Below, piece by piece: positions 1 to 9,959 of a stretch of 64,000 nt of DNA. Every line of letters starts with the position of its first letter. Positions within the stretch are counted from its first letter, which is position 1. Below the pieces are notes generated by a model. The model was given only the letters and a program-made list of their open reading frames with translations. It did not search any database and was not told where the DNA came from. Location: positions 27,590,096 to 27,654,095 of the forward strand of contig OY987308.1 in assembly GCA_963920635.1 (NCBI GenBank). The letters are read 5' to 3'. Both the position numbers and the translations under genes were made by a program. The stretch is from Pseudeuparius sepicola (lineage: Eukaryota; Arthropoda; Insecta; Coleoptera; Anthribidae).

Positions 1-1425
1 TCCATAGTTCTTGGTTCTTGTAATACGATACACTATATATTTTGATGTTTTACTCTGTTATACAGTAAACCTGTGATTATTTCAACGTAGTTCATAATTA
101 CCTTTCAGAATAATTGCTTTAGTTGAAAAACCGGTGATTCAGTTATTTTTTAATCGTGCAAGGCCAAAACCTAAAAACCAAACAATAGTTTTCATTGACG
201 CACCTGATTTAGGAATGTGTAATGCCATCTTCCTTTGGAACACCCAGTATTTTTTTGTTGCTCAAAATGTCAAGATGGTCTCACTGGGGGAATCGTGAGA
301 TTGTAGGGATTTGAAATATGTTACGGTTGAATTATAGTAATTATTATTTTTCGATATATTTCAAAAGATCTAGGTTATTAATAAAGTGAAGGACAACAGC
401 TTGCACATTTCCTTCCTTGTGTCATGACTAGATATGTAGTTACCCTTTTTTATTATATTTCTTTGAAAACACCTAATTTTCATCAGTATTAGAAATAATG
501 TAAAACAGACTTTATACTCGTATGGCTTTAAAACAGAAACATACAACAAAGAAAACTAAATTTAAGAAAATCTATAAATATGCTATCTGATATTTAATAT
601 GTAAGTAGGTACCTATTTCGTGTTTTAATAGAGATAGGAGTATTAAAGGTTATCAGTTTTCGAATAAACACACTGTATATACGATGCAGTTTCGTGACAA
701 AAAGTAAGCGCCCGACTAATTATTTTGTTTAATTGTTTTTTAAACGGCTGGGAAACACGCGCTTTCAGTTTTACAATTTTTAAGCCAACACAATTGCGAG
801 AAATACAATAATAAATTCTAATTACGGATTTCAGTTAATTACGACCGTAAACAGTTCTTTTCGTCAGGGTTTAATGGCGTCAAAGTATAAAAGAGGTCAA
901 TGAAAAATTAAGAAGAAAAAAAGTGTAGAGATACTCTTGTAATGTTTTTCTCCAGATTTTTTACTTGTGTTCACGATAAAAATGCATCAGTCCCCGCTTG
1001 TTTTTTCTTCTACGCGTTTCCTACTCACAACGACTAATAAAATCATGTTCGCACATCGTAAGATTGAGGAAAAATGTTATAAACTAGTTGCCGTTGATCG
1101 TGGTCCTTCGAAAATTTCACTTCCACCTTTGACCCTTAAAATGCAATTTCTCCAACAAAAAGAGAATTTAAATTCTCTGCGGCTTTGCTTACATCAGAGC
1201 GCCGTTCGTCAATTCGATTACAACAGTTTCGGACACCTTTTTTGCATAGTAAACTTTCTACAGATGGGCACAGGGCGACACAAAAGTACGGGCGCAACCA
1301 AGTAGGTATACTTGAAATTATAAAATGGCACCTTTGAGTTGTAAAATTTCTTCGGCGGTTTCATGGAGTTCGGCGACAGTTTAAAGTTGTCCAAGACTTT
1401 TGGTTAGACCTGTACTTCCGCGGCG
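1..1425. other. AT-rich intergenic DNA
   Basis: No gene or recognisable mobile element is seen. Open frames here, including one of 112 codons at 967-1305, lack codon bias, family motifs and splice context. The last ~100 bases lead into a TATA box and a signal-peptide-like first exon. Confidence 0.5.
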
Positions 1426-1433
1426 TATAAATA
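1426..1433 (+). promoter_or_regulatory. TATA box of the secreted-protein gene
   Basis: TATAAATA lies 49 bases before the ATG at 1482. This would put a transcription start near 1456 and give a short 5' leader. The call depends on exon 1 being real. Confidence 0.4.
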
Positions 1434-1481
1434 TTAATCGACGGAAAGCGGTCCGCTGTACAATTAATTGTATCTCCTGAA

Positions 1482-1601
1482 ATGCCAGAGAAAATAATCT
1501 GCATATATTTTTTTAGTATCGCTTATTTTTTGGGGTTGTGGTTATGCAAGACTGGCAAAATGATTGCATACGTGTATTTTGAGGAAACGCAAAAGGAAAT
1601 G
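1482..1601 (+). CDS. exon 1 (signal peptide) of secreted-protein gene
   Basis: Forty codons from ATG to a strong donor, ATG|GTAAGTAT, ending in phase 0. The encoded peptide has a hydrophobic core near residues 6-22. It is preceded by a TATA box. Its link to the later exons rests on phase and signal-peptide logic only. Confidence 0.5.
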
Positions 1602-4600
1602 GTAAGTATATGCAAGGCCCAATTAACAATTTTAACCTATTCTTATTCTCTATCATTTAAAACTTAAAACCCAACTGAACCTTTGAACCGCCCACTGTAT
1701 TGTATATATTGTACATACTGTATAACAATTTTTCGGGGTTGTTGACAGCTAAAGCGAGACGCACTGTATCCTACTGTATAGTTGGTTCCCTTGTCGTGTG
1801 TAGGTGCATGAGCTGGTACCAGCGAATTGATATGCTGGAATTCGAATCAATCCATTTTGCAAATGAGCTTAAGGATCGGCTTTATAAACAGATTCATGTT
1901 TCTACTCCCACCCATTATAATAAGCCTTATTACCATTTTTTTACGCGGCTATTATTTGCAATTCACAATGCGAAATTTAGAAACTTTCAATTCGCTTTTT
2001 GCGTTTTAATTCGCGATTTGATTCTAATGAACTGGGCATGACACCTTCGCGTTATACTACTAGATTTTTTAAAATTTTCTGGTCTGGCGGTTTTACGCGG
2101 TGTTATGTAAAGCGATTTTTTTGTGGGTTATTTAAGTGTAAACATTATAAACGCGTAGCTCGGGGCGAAACAGATAGTTTTTCATCGGCACCACTTCTGT
2201 CCATTTCGGAAATGGGCGCTGCGGGCTTTCTAGAGGAAATAAAAGATTCGTTTTGTTTCTTCGGAAAATTCACCGCGTTTATTTATAAAACAATGCACCT
2301 AGCTTTCTCTTGGTGACCTTGCAGAAGCAAGGCCAGTTTAGTTATCAATTTACCATAGACATGGACAAAGATTTTTCGATCAGACTTAAAATGTAAGGCA
2401 TTTCCTAATACCTACTTAAAATTCACTGGGACCATTGAGTAAAAGAATAGAATTATTGCTTTACTCATTGGATAATGATTGGTTGATCAGCAACTACTTG
2501 CCGAAGTATCTATTTTTCTTGAAATCGGCAGTGAAGTGTCCCAAAATCGTCATTAAAAGCTCAGAAATCGGCACTGTAGGCCTTGACGAGATGTAAACAT
2601 CAAACGTCACATGCGGAGCCATCGCCCGTCAAAAGTGACCAAATATTCAAAGGCCCATTTAACTTTTCGTACACATTGCGAAATTGTTACCTATAGCAGC
2701 GCAGTCTTCCAGTATAAATATTTTAGTAGGTTTGAATATCAATCTATTTTTCATGGAGGCTGCCCAACAGGCAGCAGTGTGGAGTTTCTGTTGGGAAGCG
2801 CCGTGCCTCGTCATACTTGACCTAGGTAGAGCGATCGTCAAAGTCAAGCAACGCCGTGCGCAGTCGGTTCATGGACGGGTGATCCCTTATGATTATTTAT
2901 TTTGCCTAATAAAACATTTTTTTTACGATTAAAAAAAAACAACACTGAAGTTCTTTTTACGACTCATGTGATTTATTTTTTATTCGTTTTAGTTTTAGTT
3001 CCCAGATTATAACGGGAGGTAAATTCTTAAATGACCGTAAACTATGCGCTTCGAAATAACCTCAGATATGACCAAAAAATTGCGTTGTTCTAGTGGATGG
3101 CTTCTGAGTTCGTGCACCATATCGACCGATTTTTTTTATATCTTGATCTTAGAAACCGATCTTCAAGGTTCCCGATTTCTAAAATTTGCGAAACGCAAAA
3201 AAGAGAAAATGAAATGGATCGATCCCTACGTGTGTCAATTTTTCGTCCGAAAAAATCGAGCGTGCCAATTCAAGCATAAAAAATCGTGTGGTGGAAAAAT
3301 TGGTGTTTTTCGCAACGCGCGCTGACGTTTATGATCGCTCCAAGTCGAGTGAAAGGATATGCACGAAATATCTCACAGATTAAGGATCATCATTAAGATA
3401 CAAGGAGCCCGCGGCGGCTATACTATGAAACCAAAAACAAATCTTCTGTTACAGCTCTTCCTTACCGAAGGATTAGCCGAATTTGCTAATTATTTCGAAT
3501 TTCTAAGCTGATTACACAATAGCAATTCTCCGATTTAAAGGATTACAAACTTACCTAACAAATTTTGTATGTAAGTACGCTATTGAAAAAACATCTTTTC
3601 CCCTCTTTATTTTTTACATAACTCTTGAAAACAACTATCTTTTCGCATTCCTTTTGTTTTTAATGTTTGTTAGACGCATATAAAAACGGGCATAACACCA
3701 ATTTAATTGGTCAGGTCTTTTGCATAGCTCGCGTTTTATATTTTTTTGTGCAACATCTAGATGATTTAACAGAAAGCAACTAGGGCATAAAATTCAATTT
3801 CCAATTATCTAACCTATTTTTTTCGAATCATCGAAAGCGATGCTTTGCATTCTTCCAATATAATAACACCAGCACTGGTACGCTCGTGAACTAAAACGTG
3901 TTTGTTATGTTATGCACAATATAGACACGTTGGTTGTTTTTTTTTATATACAGTTTTTTCGTTGTTCTGTGATATTGACCTTAATTCCGGAAGGCCGCCT
4001 TTATTGTCTTAAAAATTACTTTAATTTGCTTTAGAGGATACAAAAGTTAGTCTCGCATCGGTAGAAATGTGATACACGAGCGAAGATCCTATATTGGGAA
4101 ACAAAGTTGCGAAATACTTAGTTTTATTATTTTAAAAAGTGTGTACGTTCTTAGCTAAAGAATGCATGATATAAAGGTGATACAGATACGCTAAGGAACT
4201 AGGCCATGAGAAAATGGTATCAACAATGGCGTATACATAATATATCAACTTGAAGATAGGATAGGACAAGGTTAAAGGCGTAAAATGGTGATTCTTGTAC
4301 AAGCACTTTCAATGATTGCATTTTCTAAAGTTGCAGAAAGAGAATAACTTTGAATAAAGAATCCTAGGAAGGAATCAAAGCTCTATGTGTATTATAAAAT
4401 ACGTCAGACGGACATCACCCTGAGTAGTAACCAAGTTTTGACACAACAATTTGATGTCTGACGCTGCGAATAGGGTCACTATGTGGTATTTAGATACTTT
4501 TTCGAGTTATTATGCTTAGCTGTGCGGCTTGGGCACTTCCCTGAAAGCCAAAACTAAAATGTTTGAGGCTAATAATCCGTCGGTAAGTAATTTTGTAATT

Positions 4601-7600
4601 TAAATTAACTCTTGAGGCCACGCACCAAAGTGGCATAGGGCATAGGCGTTTGTGTAGGTACCTGTCTCTTCATAATTGGACATTTAAAATTGCAATTGCT
4701 GTATTATCAAGGATTCCTAAACTTGAGGATATAAAGGTGCCTTATAATTTTTTTTTGCCAGTATTGTAGGTACTGATTTCATATGCTCCTTCTTGAGGTT
4801 TAATTTGAAATTTTTTGAAAATTACATTATTTTTCATAATTTAAGCCTGTTTTTACGTTGACAATTTCTTCATGAATTAATTCATGAATTTCTTCATGGA
4901 GTTACTTCAGGAATTAGAAAAGTTTTTTGACTTTCAACTTTATATCAGATTTTAGACTCCAACAACCTGCTTAGAACCAACATAAGATTATTCAATTTTA
5001 CTACGCTCCTATTATGGTATTATGTGCTTGGAGATTTTTTTATTAATAATAGGAAGCGTGCGGGCTGTATCAAACTGTTTTTAAATTGTCTAGTGATGTT
5101 TTTATAATTGAAGCGAGACAATTTTCTCATTAGACAGTGCCTGTTATTTATTAGCAGTTTTTCTTTAAACTTTCAGGAAACGGACTCTCCTTACGTAATT
5201 TCGCAATTAGATAGGCAGCTTGATGCTGGATATGATTTGTGTTTATCGGCAGGTATGGTTAGTGGAATAGCTACTGAAATACACGTACCTACCTAATGTT
5301 TCATTAATCGATAGTTAGATATCGAGATGGCTTTCTTGTGCAAGAAACAGAATTGCCCAACGGTAATTTCTCGTCTCAATTCCTCACTAAACTGACAATA
5401 TCTTTTGCATCTCGCGCCGTAACAAATGGCACTTATTAAAAATTCCGAACCCGTACGAGAGTAAATCTTTTGATGAGTAATACGGCGACTTTCTTTTAAA
5501 CCAGTTTAGGAGCTTTTGAATTGTTTAATCAGTATGCAAGAGAATGGTTTCTAATGCTCGTTGCGTAACTATAAAAATAAAGGAAGCAGTATTGAACTGC
5601 GTAAACACATCTTGACCTCTTAGTGTCACGCATACTCACTACCATCAAGGTACCTACACACACCTCGTTTTTGGAGAGAGTTGCAATGAAAGTGAAATGT
5701 TCCAATTATTGTTAATTCGCCATGCCAGCAGAATTTATGTTTCTGGAGATGGACCAATCTAATCTTGAAACTAGACCGGAATCGCAGTTTCAATATCTTA
5801 TTATGTAAGAGCATTTCTTACTCGTTTGTTGTAGGAAGTAGTGGCTTTCGATCATATTTTTAGAGGTAAAGGTGATATTTCGTAACGTACATACCTAATT
5901 CAATGGTCAAAATTCGACGCGGTTGATTAGGGCATGTCAAAATACATAAGACGATTGTTAATTGTTGATTATTTTTGGGAGTACCCATAATACATTACCT
6001 TCGGAGAAAGTACTGACACTAGGAATCTAAAAATGGTAACACTTTTATTTCCTCCAGATGCCAGCACTTTCTTTATTATTATCGCGAATGTCGTACTAAT
6101 AAAGTTTCAAGATAAAAGAAGCCCTGTTCACTTGAGGTCTATTTCAAAAAGTTCGTGACCACAAAATTAGCTTATTTTGTAACTCGATTTTGTCACGATA
6201 TTGCTTGGCAAATCCTCAAGAAAAATAATGGTGGATTCTACTTTGCATCTCTTGACATACTAAAGACTCTGTGCCCATAAACAGAAGAGGTCTACATAAT
6301 ATTGTTACGAAACTGTTCTATTGTTGGGTACACTATTTATTAAAAAAAATTAAAGATGAGAAGATCTCTATCGAATTGTCACGCCTTCTAGCTTTGTGTC
6401 TGATCTGGTTATTAAAGCTATTGTGTCCTTGGGTAGTCTTTCACGCTTGAGCGGCCAAATTCTTCCAAAAAACCGCACCGAAAAAAAGACTCGGTACTTA
6501 TTTAAATAATAATCTTGATGTAATGCGGTTTCTTCAGACGGCAATAGACAATTATTGCCCAACTGGTAGCGGTCTTGTAATAAATTCAAATTTTTTTGCA
6601 GACGACGACGACAGCGACATGTACATGGAGTCGGTGGAAGACCAGAAAGATTCCTCCTCCAACTACCAGGAGGCCCAGAACAGATTCTTTCCGTCTTTCG
6701 CCAGGTTAGATTCCGGTTTCAGAGGTTTTCAACAGGAGAGGGCCTACAGTCAAAAACCGGCTTCGCCTTTGCAACAAGTGGGATTTGAACAGCCGTTCAA
6801 GTACAGCGGTTTTAAAGACGACTTTAAAGAAGACTTCCCGTTGAAAAACGGACCAAGCACGCACGGTGGGTACCTACAAATGTTGATTTTGGCGAGAATT
6901 GCGTTAAAAAAAAACTATTTTTAGGATTGCTGGGAGATGGCAACTTTGGGGTGATTGCCGGAGGAACGTTCTACCCGGAAAAAGACAACGAGGCAGAAGG
7001 TAGTTTCGAAGGGTACAATTCCTACTATCATAACGGACACGGGGGTCCTTCCAATTCATTTTATTTGGGCCAGGGAGCGAACCCGAGACCGTTCCAACAC
7101 GAACAATTCGAAAACTTCAGGTACGAAGCAACGGACATCGTAAACATACAAAAAATATTTTTTCTGCAAGCGTGCGAAAAAGTACACTTTTCCGCACTAG
7201 TGCGGAGTATAGTAAAAAAACTAAACGCTTGTAGAAAAAATACTATTCCTAACTCCTGCGGAAAGTGTCTTTTCCACACTCAATTTCTTGGCTGAACGAC
7301 GCGTAGCGGAGTTAAACTGCAATCGCGTGCGGAAAAGTGGCACTTTCCGCACTTGTTAGGAAATATACTATTGTCGTTTTTTCTTCCAGAGATTTCGCAG
7401 ATATCAACGCGCCAGCTGACAGGCAATACTCGCAATACGTTGTCGTGTACGTAAATAAGAACGATAGCAAGCCAGAAGAAGCGAAGGAGGTGAGGAATAA
7501 GCCGAAGAACATAATAGAAAGCCTGCAAATGTTGGACATGGAAACGGTGGCGACGACGGAAGTTGCGCCCGAGAAGAAACTGTCCAAGTCTAAGAGAAAA

Positions 7601-7696
7601 CTTGCAAAATTGTTGCCCGAGAAAAAGTACAAAGTTAAGCTGATGAAAAAAGAGAAGGTGAAAGAGTTGCATGAACCGCTATTGGCGTTAAGTTAG
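1482..7696 (+). CDS. secreted insect protein of unknown function, five exons (gene model)
   Basis: Joining 1482-1601, 5177-5252, 6602-6865, 6925-7120 and 7390-7696 gives 963 bases, or 320 aa plus stop, with every intron phase consistent. The N-terminus is hydrophobic (IICIYFFSIAYFLGLWLC) like a signal peptide. The middle is acidic, then Gly/Tyr/Asn/Phe-rich. A block reading GDGNFGVIAGGTFY, then ENFRDFADI and YSQYVVVYVN resembles, from memory, a group of insect-specific secreted proteins of unknown function. The tail is very Lys-rich (SKSKRKLAKLL...). No catalytic motif is seen, so a structural or matrix role is only a guess. The introns are 3.6 kb, 1.35 kb, 59 bp and 269 bp; introns 1 and 2 carry repeats. 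Exons 3-5 are firm and exons 1-2 are inferred. Confidence 0.65.
2520..2965 (+). repeat. interspersed repeat family A, copy 1
   Basis: About 440 bp, matching inverted copies near 14.6, 19.7, 21.6 and 34.9/35.7 kb. Diagnostic words here are CATCAAACGT, GCCCGTCAAAAGTGACC, TTTAACTTTTCGTACACATT, GCGCCGTGCCTCGTCATACT and GCGATCGTCAAAGTCAAGC. The core is CpG-rich despite AT-rich flanks. It carries no coding capacity, so it is a non-autonomous element of unknown class. It lies in intron 1 of the secreted-protein gene. Confidence 0.75.
2966..4359. other. intron 1 sequence without recognised features
   Basis: A 93-codon open frame at 3044-3325 has no recognisable motif. I see no mobile-element signature except scattered homopolymer T tracts. 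Confidence 0.4.
4360..4790 (+). repeat. interspersed repeat family B, copy 1
   Basis: Shares with copies at 16.5, 17.4 and 36.5/37.5 kb the words CGAGTTATTATGCTTAGC, GGCACTTCCCTGA, CCAAAACTAAAATGTTTGAG, AAGTAATTTTGTAATTTAAA and CACCAAAGTGGCATAGG. Length is about 430 bp with no coding capacity. It is a non-autonomous element of unknown class inside intron 1 of the secreted-protein gene. Confidence 0.75.
4865..4900. repeat. short palindrome
   Basis: Overlapping TTCATGAATTAATTCATGAA and TTCTTCATG units form a near-perfect short palindrome. No function is apparent. Confidence 0.4.
5177..5252 (+). CDS. exon 2 of secreted-protein gene
   Basis: The acceptor AAACTTTCAG and donor CAG|GTATGG bound 76 bases. 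They read open in the single frame that both continues exon 1 (phase 0) and delivers phase 1 to the exon at 6602. The peptide begins ETDSPYVISQLDRQLDAGYD. Confidence 0.5.
5300..6600. other. intron 2 of secreted-protein gene
   Basis: AT-rich, with no recognised repeat or exon. It ends in a pyrimidine-rich acceptor (TTTTTTTGCAG). Confidence 0.4.
6602..6865 (+). CDS. exon 3 of secreted-protein gene
   Basis: Runs from acceptor TTTTTTTGCAG to donor CACG|GTGGGT, phase 1 in and phase 1 out. It encodes an acidic start (DDDDSDMYMESVEDQ) followed by an aromatic, Gln/Phe/Lys-rich stretch. Confidence 0.75.
6925..7120 (+). CDS. exon 4 of secreted-protein gene
   Basis: Follows a 59-bp intron (acceptor ACTATTTTTAG) and ends at TTCAG|GTACGA. 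It encodes the conserved-looking LLGDGNFGVIAGGTFYPE block and a Gly/Asn/Tyr-rich segment. The terminal Arg codon is split with exon 5 to give NFR-DFADI. Confidence 0.8.
7145..7380. repeat. foldback sequence filling intron 4 of secreted-protein gene
   Basis: The word GTGCG(G)AAAAGT-CACTTTTCCGCAC occurs near both ends and in the middle in opposing orientations, including the palindrome CCGCACTAGTGCGG. The intron is therefore almost wholly self-complementary. It may be a small MITE-like insertion that became, or landed in, the intron. Confidence 0.5.
7390..7696 (+). CDS. exon 5 (terminal) of secreted-protein gene
   Basis: Acceptor TTCTTCCAG. The exon encodes DFADINAPADRQYSQYVVVYVN, a Glu/Lys-rich segment with NIIESLQMLDME, and a strongly basic C-terminus before a TAG stop. 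Confidence 0.8.
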
Positions 7697-7867
7697 TGTA
7701 AATTTAGTTTGGATGCCAGGGAAGTATCAACAGGATTGGGTTGAACTGAGGACAAGACGGTAATAGGTACTTTGAACCAAAGGAGCGACATAACAACAAA
7801 CATTTTCCTGCCAGTGTTTTTTTCAAGTTCCATTTTTTTACAAGATTTTGCTCTGATATAGAGGGGA

Positions 7868-8420
7868 TAATTTTTCAATGACTGAAACTTAGCATGTAAG
7901 GATAAATATTAGTGCCTAGTTTTAAAAAAGATCAGTATGCTGTAGTGGTTAAGTATAAAAATAAAAGTATATTAAATTTTTTAGTGCTTATAAGACGTAT
8001 AACTTTTGAAGCATGACCGTTTGGCAAAAAAGTTAAACAAATATGTGCTCACAGACAACAAAGTATTGCAACACTTCTTACATGTAAAAATAATAATTGC
8101 GGTATAGGTAGATACGCTGAATAATGTACTTTTGAGATAGAAAACGATTTTTTGAAAATCCTACCTACAATTTTTTTATATTTGTAGGAACGCTAATTTT
8201 AAATGACTGAAACGTAAAATGTGCACATTAGTTCCTATAGTTTCAAGAAATCACAATTCTGTAGCGGTTATAGGTACAAAAATAAAGTATATTAAATTTT
8301 TTTGGAGTGATCAGACGTATAACTTTTGAAGCATGACCGTTTGGCAAAAAAAATTAAGCAAATATATGTGTTCACAGAGTGGAGAACAAACTATTGCAAC
8401 ACTTTCTATAACAAATATTG
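7868..8420 (+). repeat. tandemly duplicated 3' flank with two poly(A) signals
   Basis: Two diverged direct copies with a 320-bp offset share ATGACTGAAAC, GTATATTAAATTTTTT, GACGTATAACTTTTGAAGC and ATGACCGTTTGGCAAAAAA. Each copy holds an AATAAA (7960 and 8281), so the secreted-protein gene may have two alternative 3' ends. Confidence 0.7.
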
Positions 8421-8614
8421 CGGCAACTGTCGATAGCAATCGAAAGAAAACAGAAAAATCCTCAGTCGAAAGTCAACGAAATACTACCTATATACTAATG
8501 GTTAATCAAAGTGTCGTTGTCGTAAATTTCTAATTAAAGTTGCAGTAAGGGTTGTAAAAAATAATCTACGGTCGCAACCCCACCCCTACAATTTCCTGGA
8601 TTGCAATTTGAACA

Positions 8615-8629
8615 CCCCGAACTTCGGGG
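8615..8629. repeat. perfect short hairpin
   Basis: CCCCGAA-C-TTCGGGG, a 7-bp stem with a one-base centre. No T-run of a bacterial-type terminator is relevant here. Confidence 0.5.
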
Positions 8630-8701
8630 GCTGTAAAACAATAAAAAGAGATTTATGCTTTTATTGCTTTCTGTTTTACGCACCTAGGATTTTCGCTAAC
8701 A

Positions 8702-8714
8702 CCCCCCCCCCCCC
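8702..8714. repeat. poly(C) run
   Basis: A homopolymer of about thirteen C in AT-rich DNA. Its length may be unstable or misassembled. Confidence 0.8.
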
Positions 8715-9299
8715 GGAAAAAATACAAATAAAATTATCCGGGTTTATATAAGAATTTATTTCTCCCCCTGTACATATTGCCATAAACAGAGTTTATGCAT
8801 AAATGATATATCCTCTCAAGAGGGAAGGAAAGGAATCCTCGCCAAATGCTTCTTTTTGTCCTTATATCTCGCATTTATAGAGCCATATCTTGAGTTTAAT
8901 GTGTCGCCTCTCCATAAATACTGAATATGAAATAAAATTATTACTTCCTATAGAATAAGAGGGCGTTTTCTTTTATGAGGCTACAAAAACGTCAATTTGC
9001 AAGGTAAATATTTGATGTTTCGCTCTTTTTCGTCTACAGACCTGCTGTAGCTGATTTCGAAAGAATATTGTCAGTTTATATCGTGTCTAAAGTTTTTGGC
9101 TACTTTGTATTTTTGTAAAGCCATCGGAGAAATAGTAAATAAGGTATCCTAGACAGTTTTAAAAAATGTCCTGTCTGTTTGAAATTATTACTTCTCATCC
9201 AGGGTGATATTGGGAAAATTTGAAAGAGGTTTTCGAATTTTGGAGTTGGACAAACATTTCTATAAAAAAAAATAGAATTGTCACCATTTGAAAAAGTGT

Positions 9300-9870
9300 T
9301 CGAAATTGCAGAGGATTTTTCGATAAGGCAAATATTTTAACATTATTCCGATTCCAAACTAGGTTTAGAAAAACATTTTCTTGTGAAATTGCACTTAAAG
9401 CACAAGTTTGTAATTAGAAATCTGAAATTGACAAGTTAAAATTAAAACTCTTTTGGAAAAGTTATGAAAAGTTTGTATTAATAGAGTTGCATAAAAATAT
9501 TTTAGAAATTATTTAAATAATAGTCATAAGAATGTGATGAAATTTAAAGAAAGCGTCTCCAGCAAAATTCTTTGTAAAATTGGTGTACCGCAGGGACCTT
9601 TTTTGGGACCCCTTTATTTTATTATTTATATTAATGATGTAGTAACTTAAATATAATTTTTTGATACGTTACAAAATTTAAACATTTTTTGTGAAAAATT
9701 AAGATGTGTTCATCATGATAATAATTATAATATCAGAAATAATCAATTTTTTTACTTAGATAAAAATATAACACATAATTTGGACAAAATTCACTGTTTT
9801 CTAAGGTATTCAAATTATTATTTCGATTCGATTTTTACCTGCTTCGTTTAAGATTCAAAATGGTTGCCAA
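9300..9870 (+). mobile_element. decayed LINE reverse-transcriptase fragment
   Basis: With stops and frameshifts the + strand reads VKFKESVSSKILCKIGVPQG and LGPLYFIIYINDV. This is the GVPQGSxLGPLLF...YINDL block of non-LTR reverse transcriptases. The 3' part resembles the end of the LINE at 61-63 kb (words CACATAATTTGGACAAAAT and GTTCATCATG), so both belong to one family. The catalytic YxDD block and most of the ORF are missing. Confidence 0.75.
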
Positions 9871-9959
9871 ATTGCTTTTGCCTGTTATATGTTATACGAC
9901 TCAATTACGCCAAAGCCCTATCCCTCAAGCTCAGGGTTGCAGCAGAAACTCCAGAAAGT

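Noticed and set aside
967..2316. Several 60-113 codon open frames around the first exon
   Set aside because: No codon or family evidence. They sit in the promoter region or intron 1 of the secreted-protein gene.
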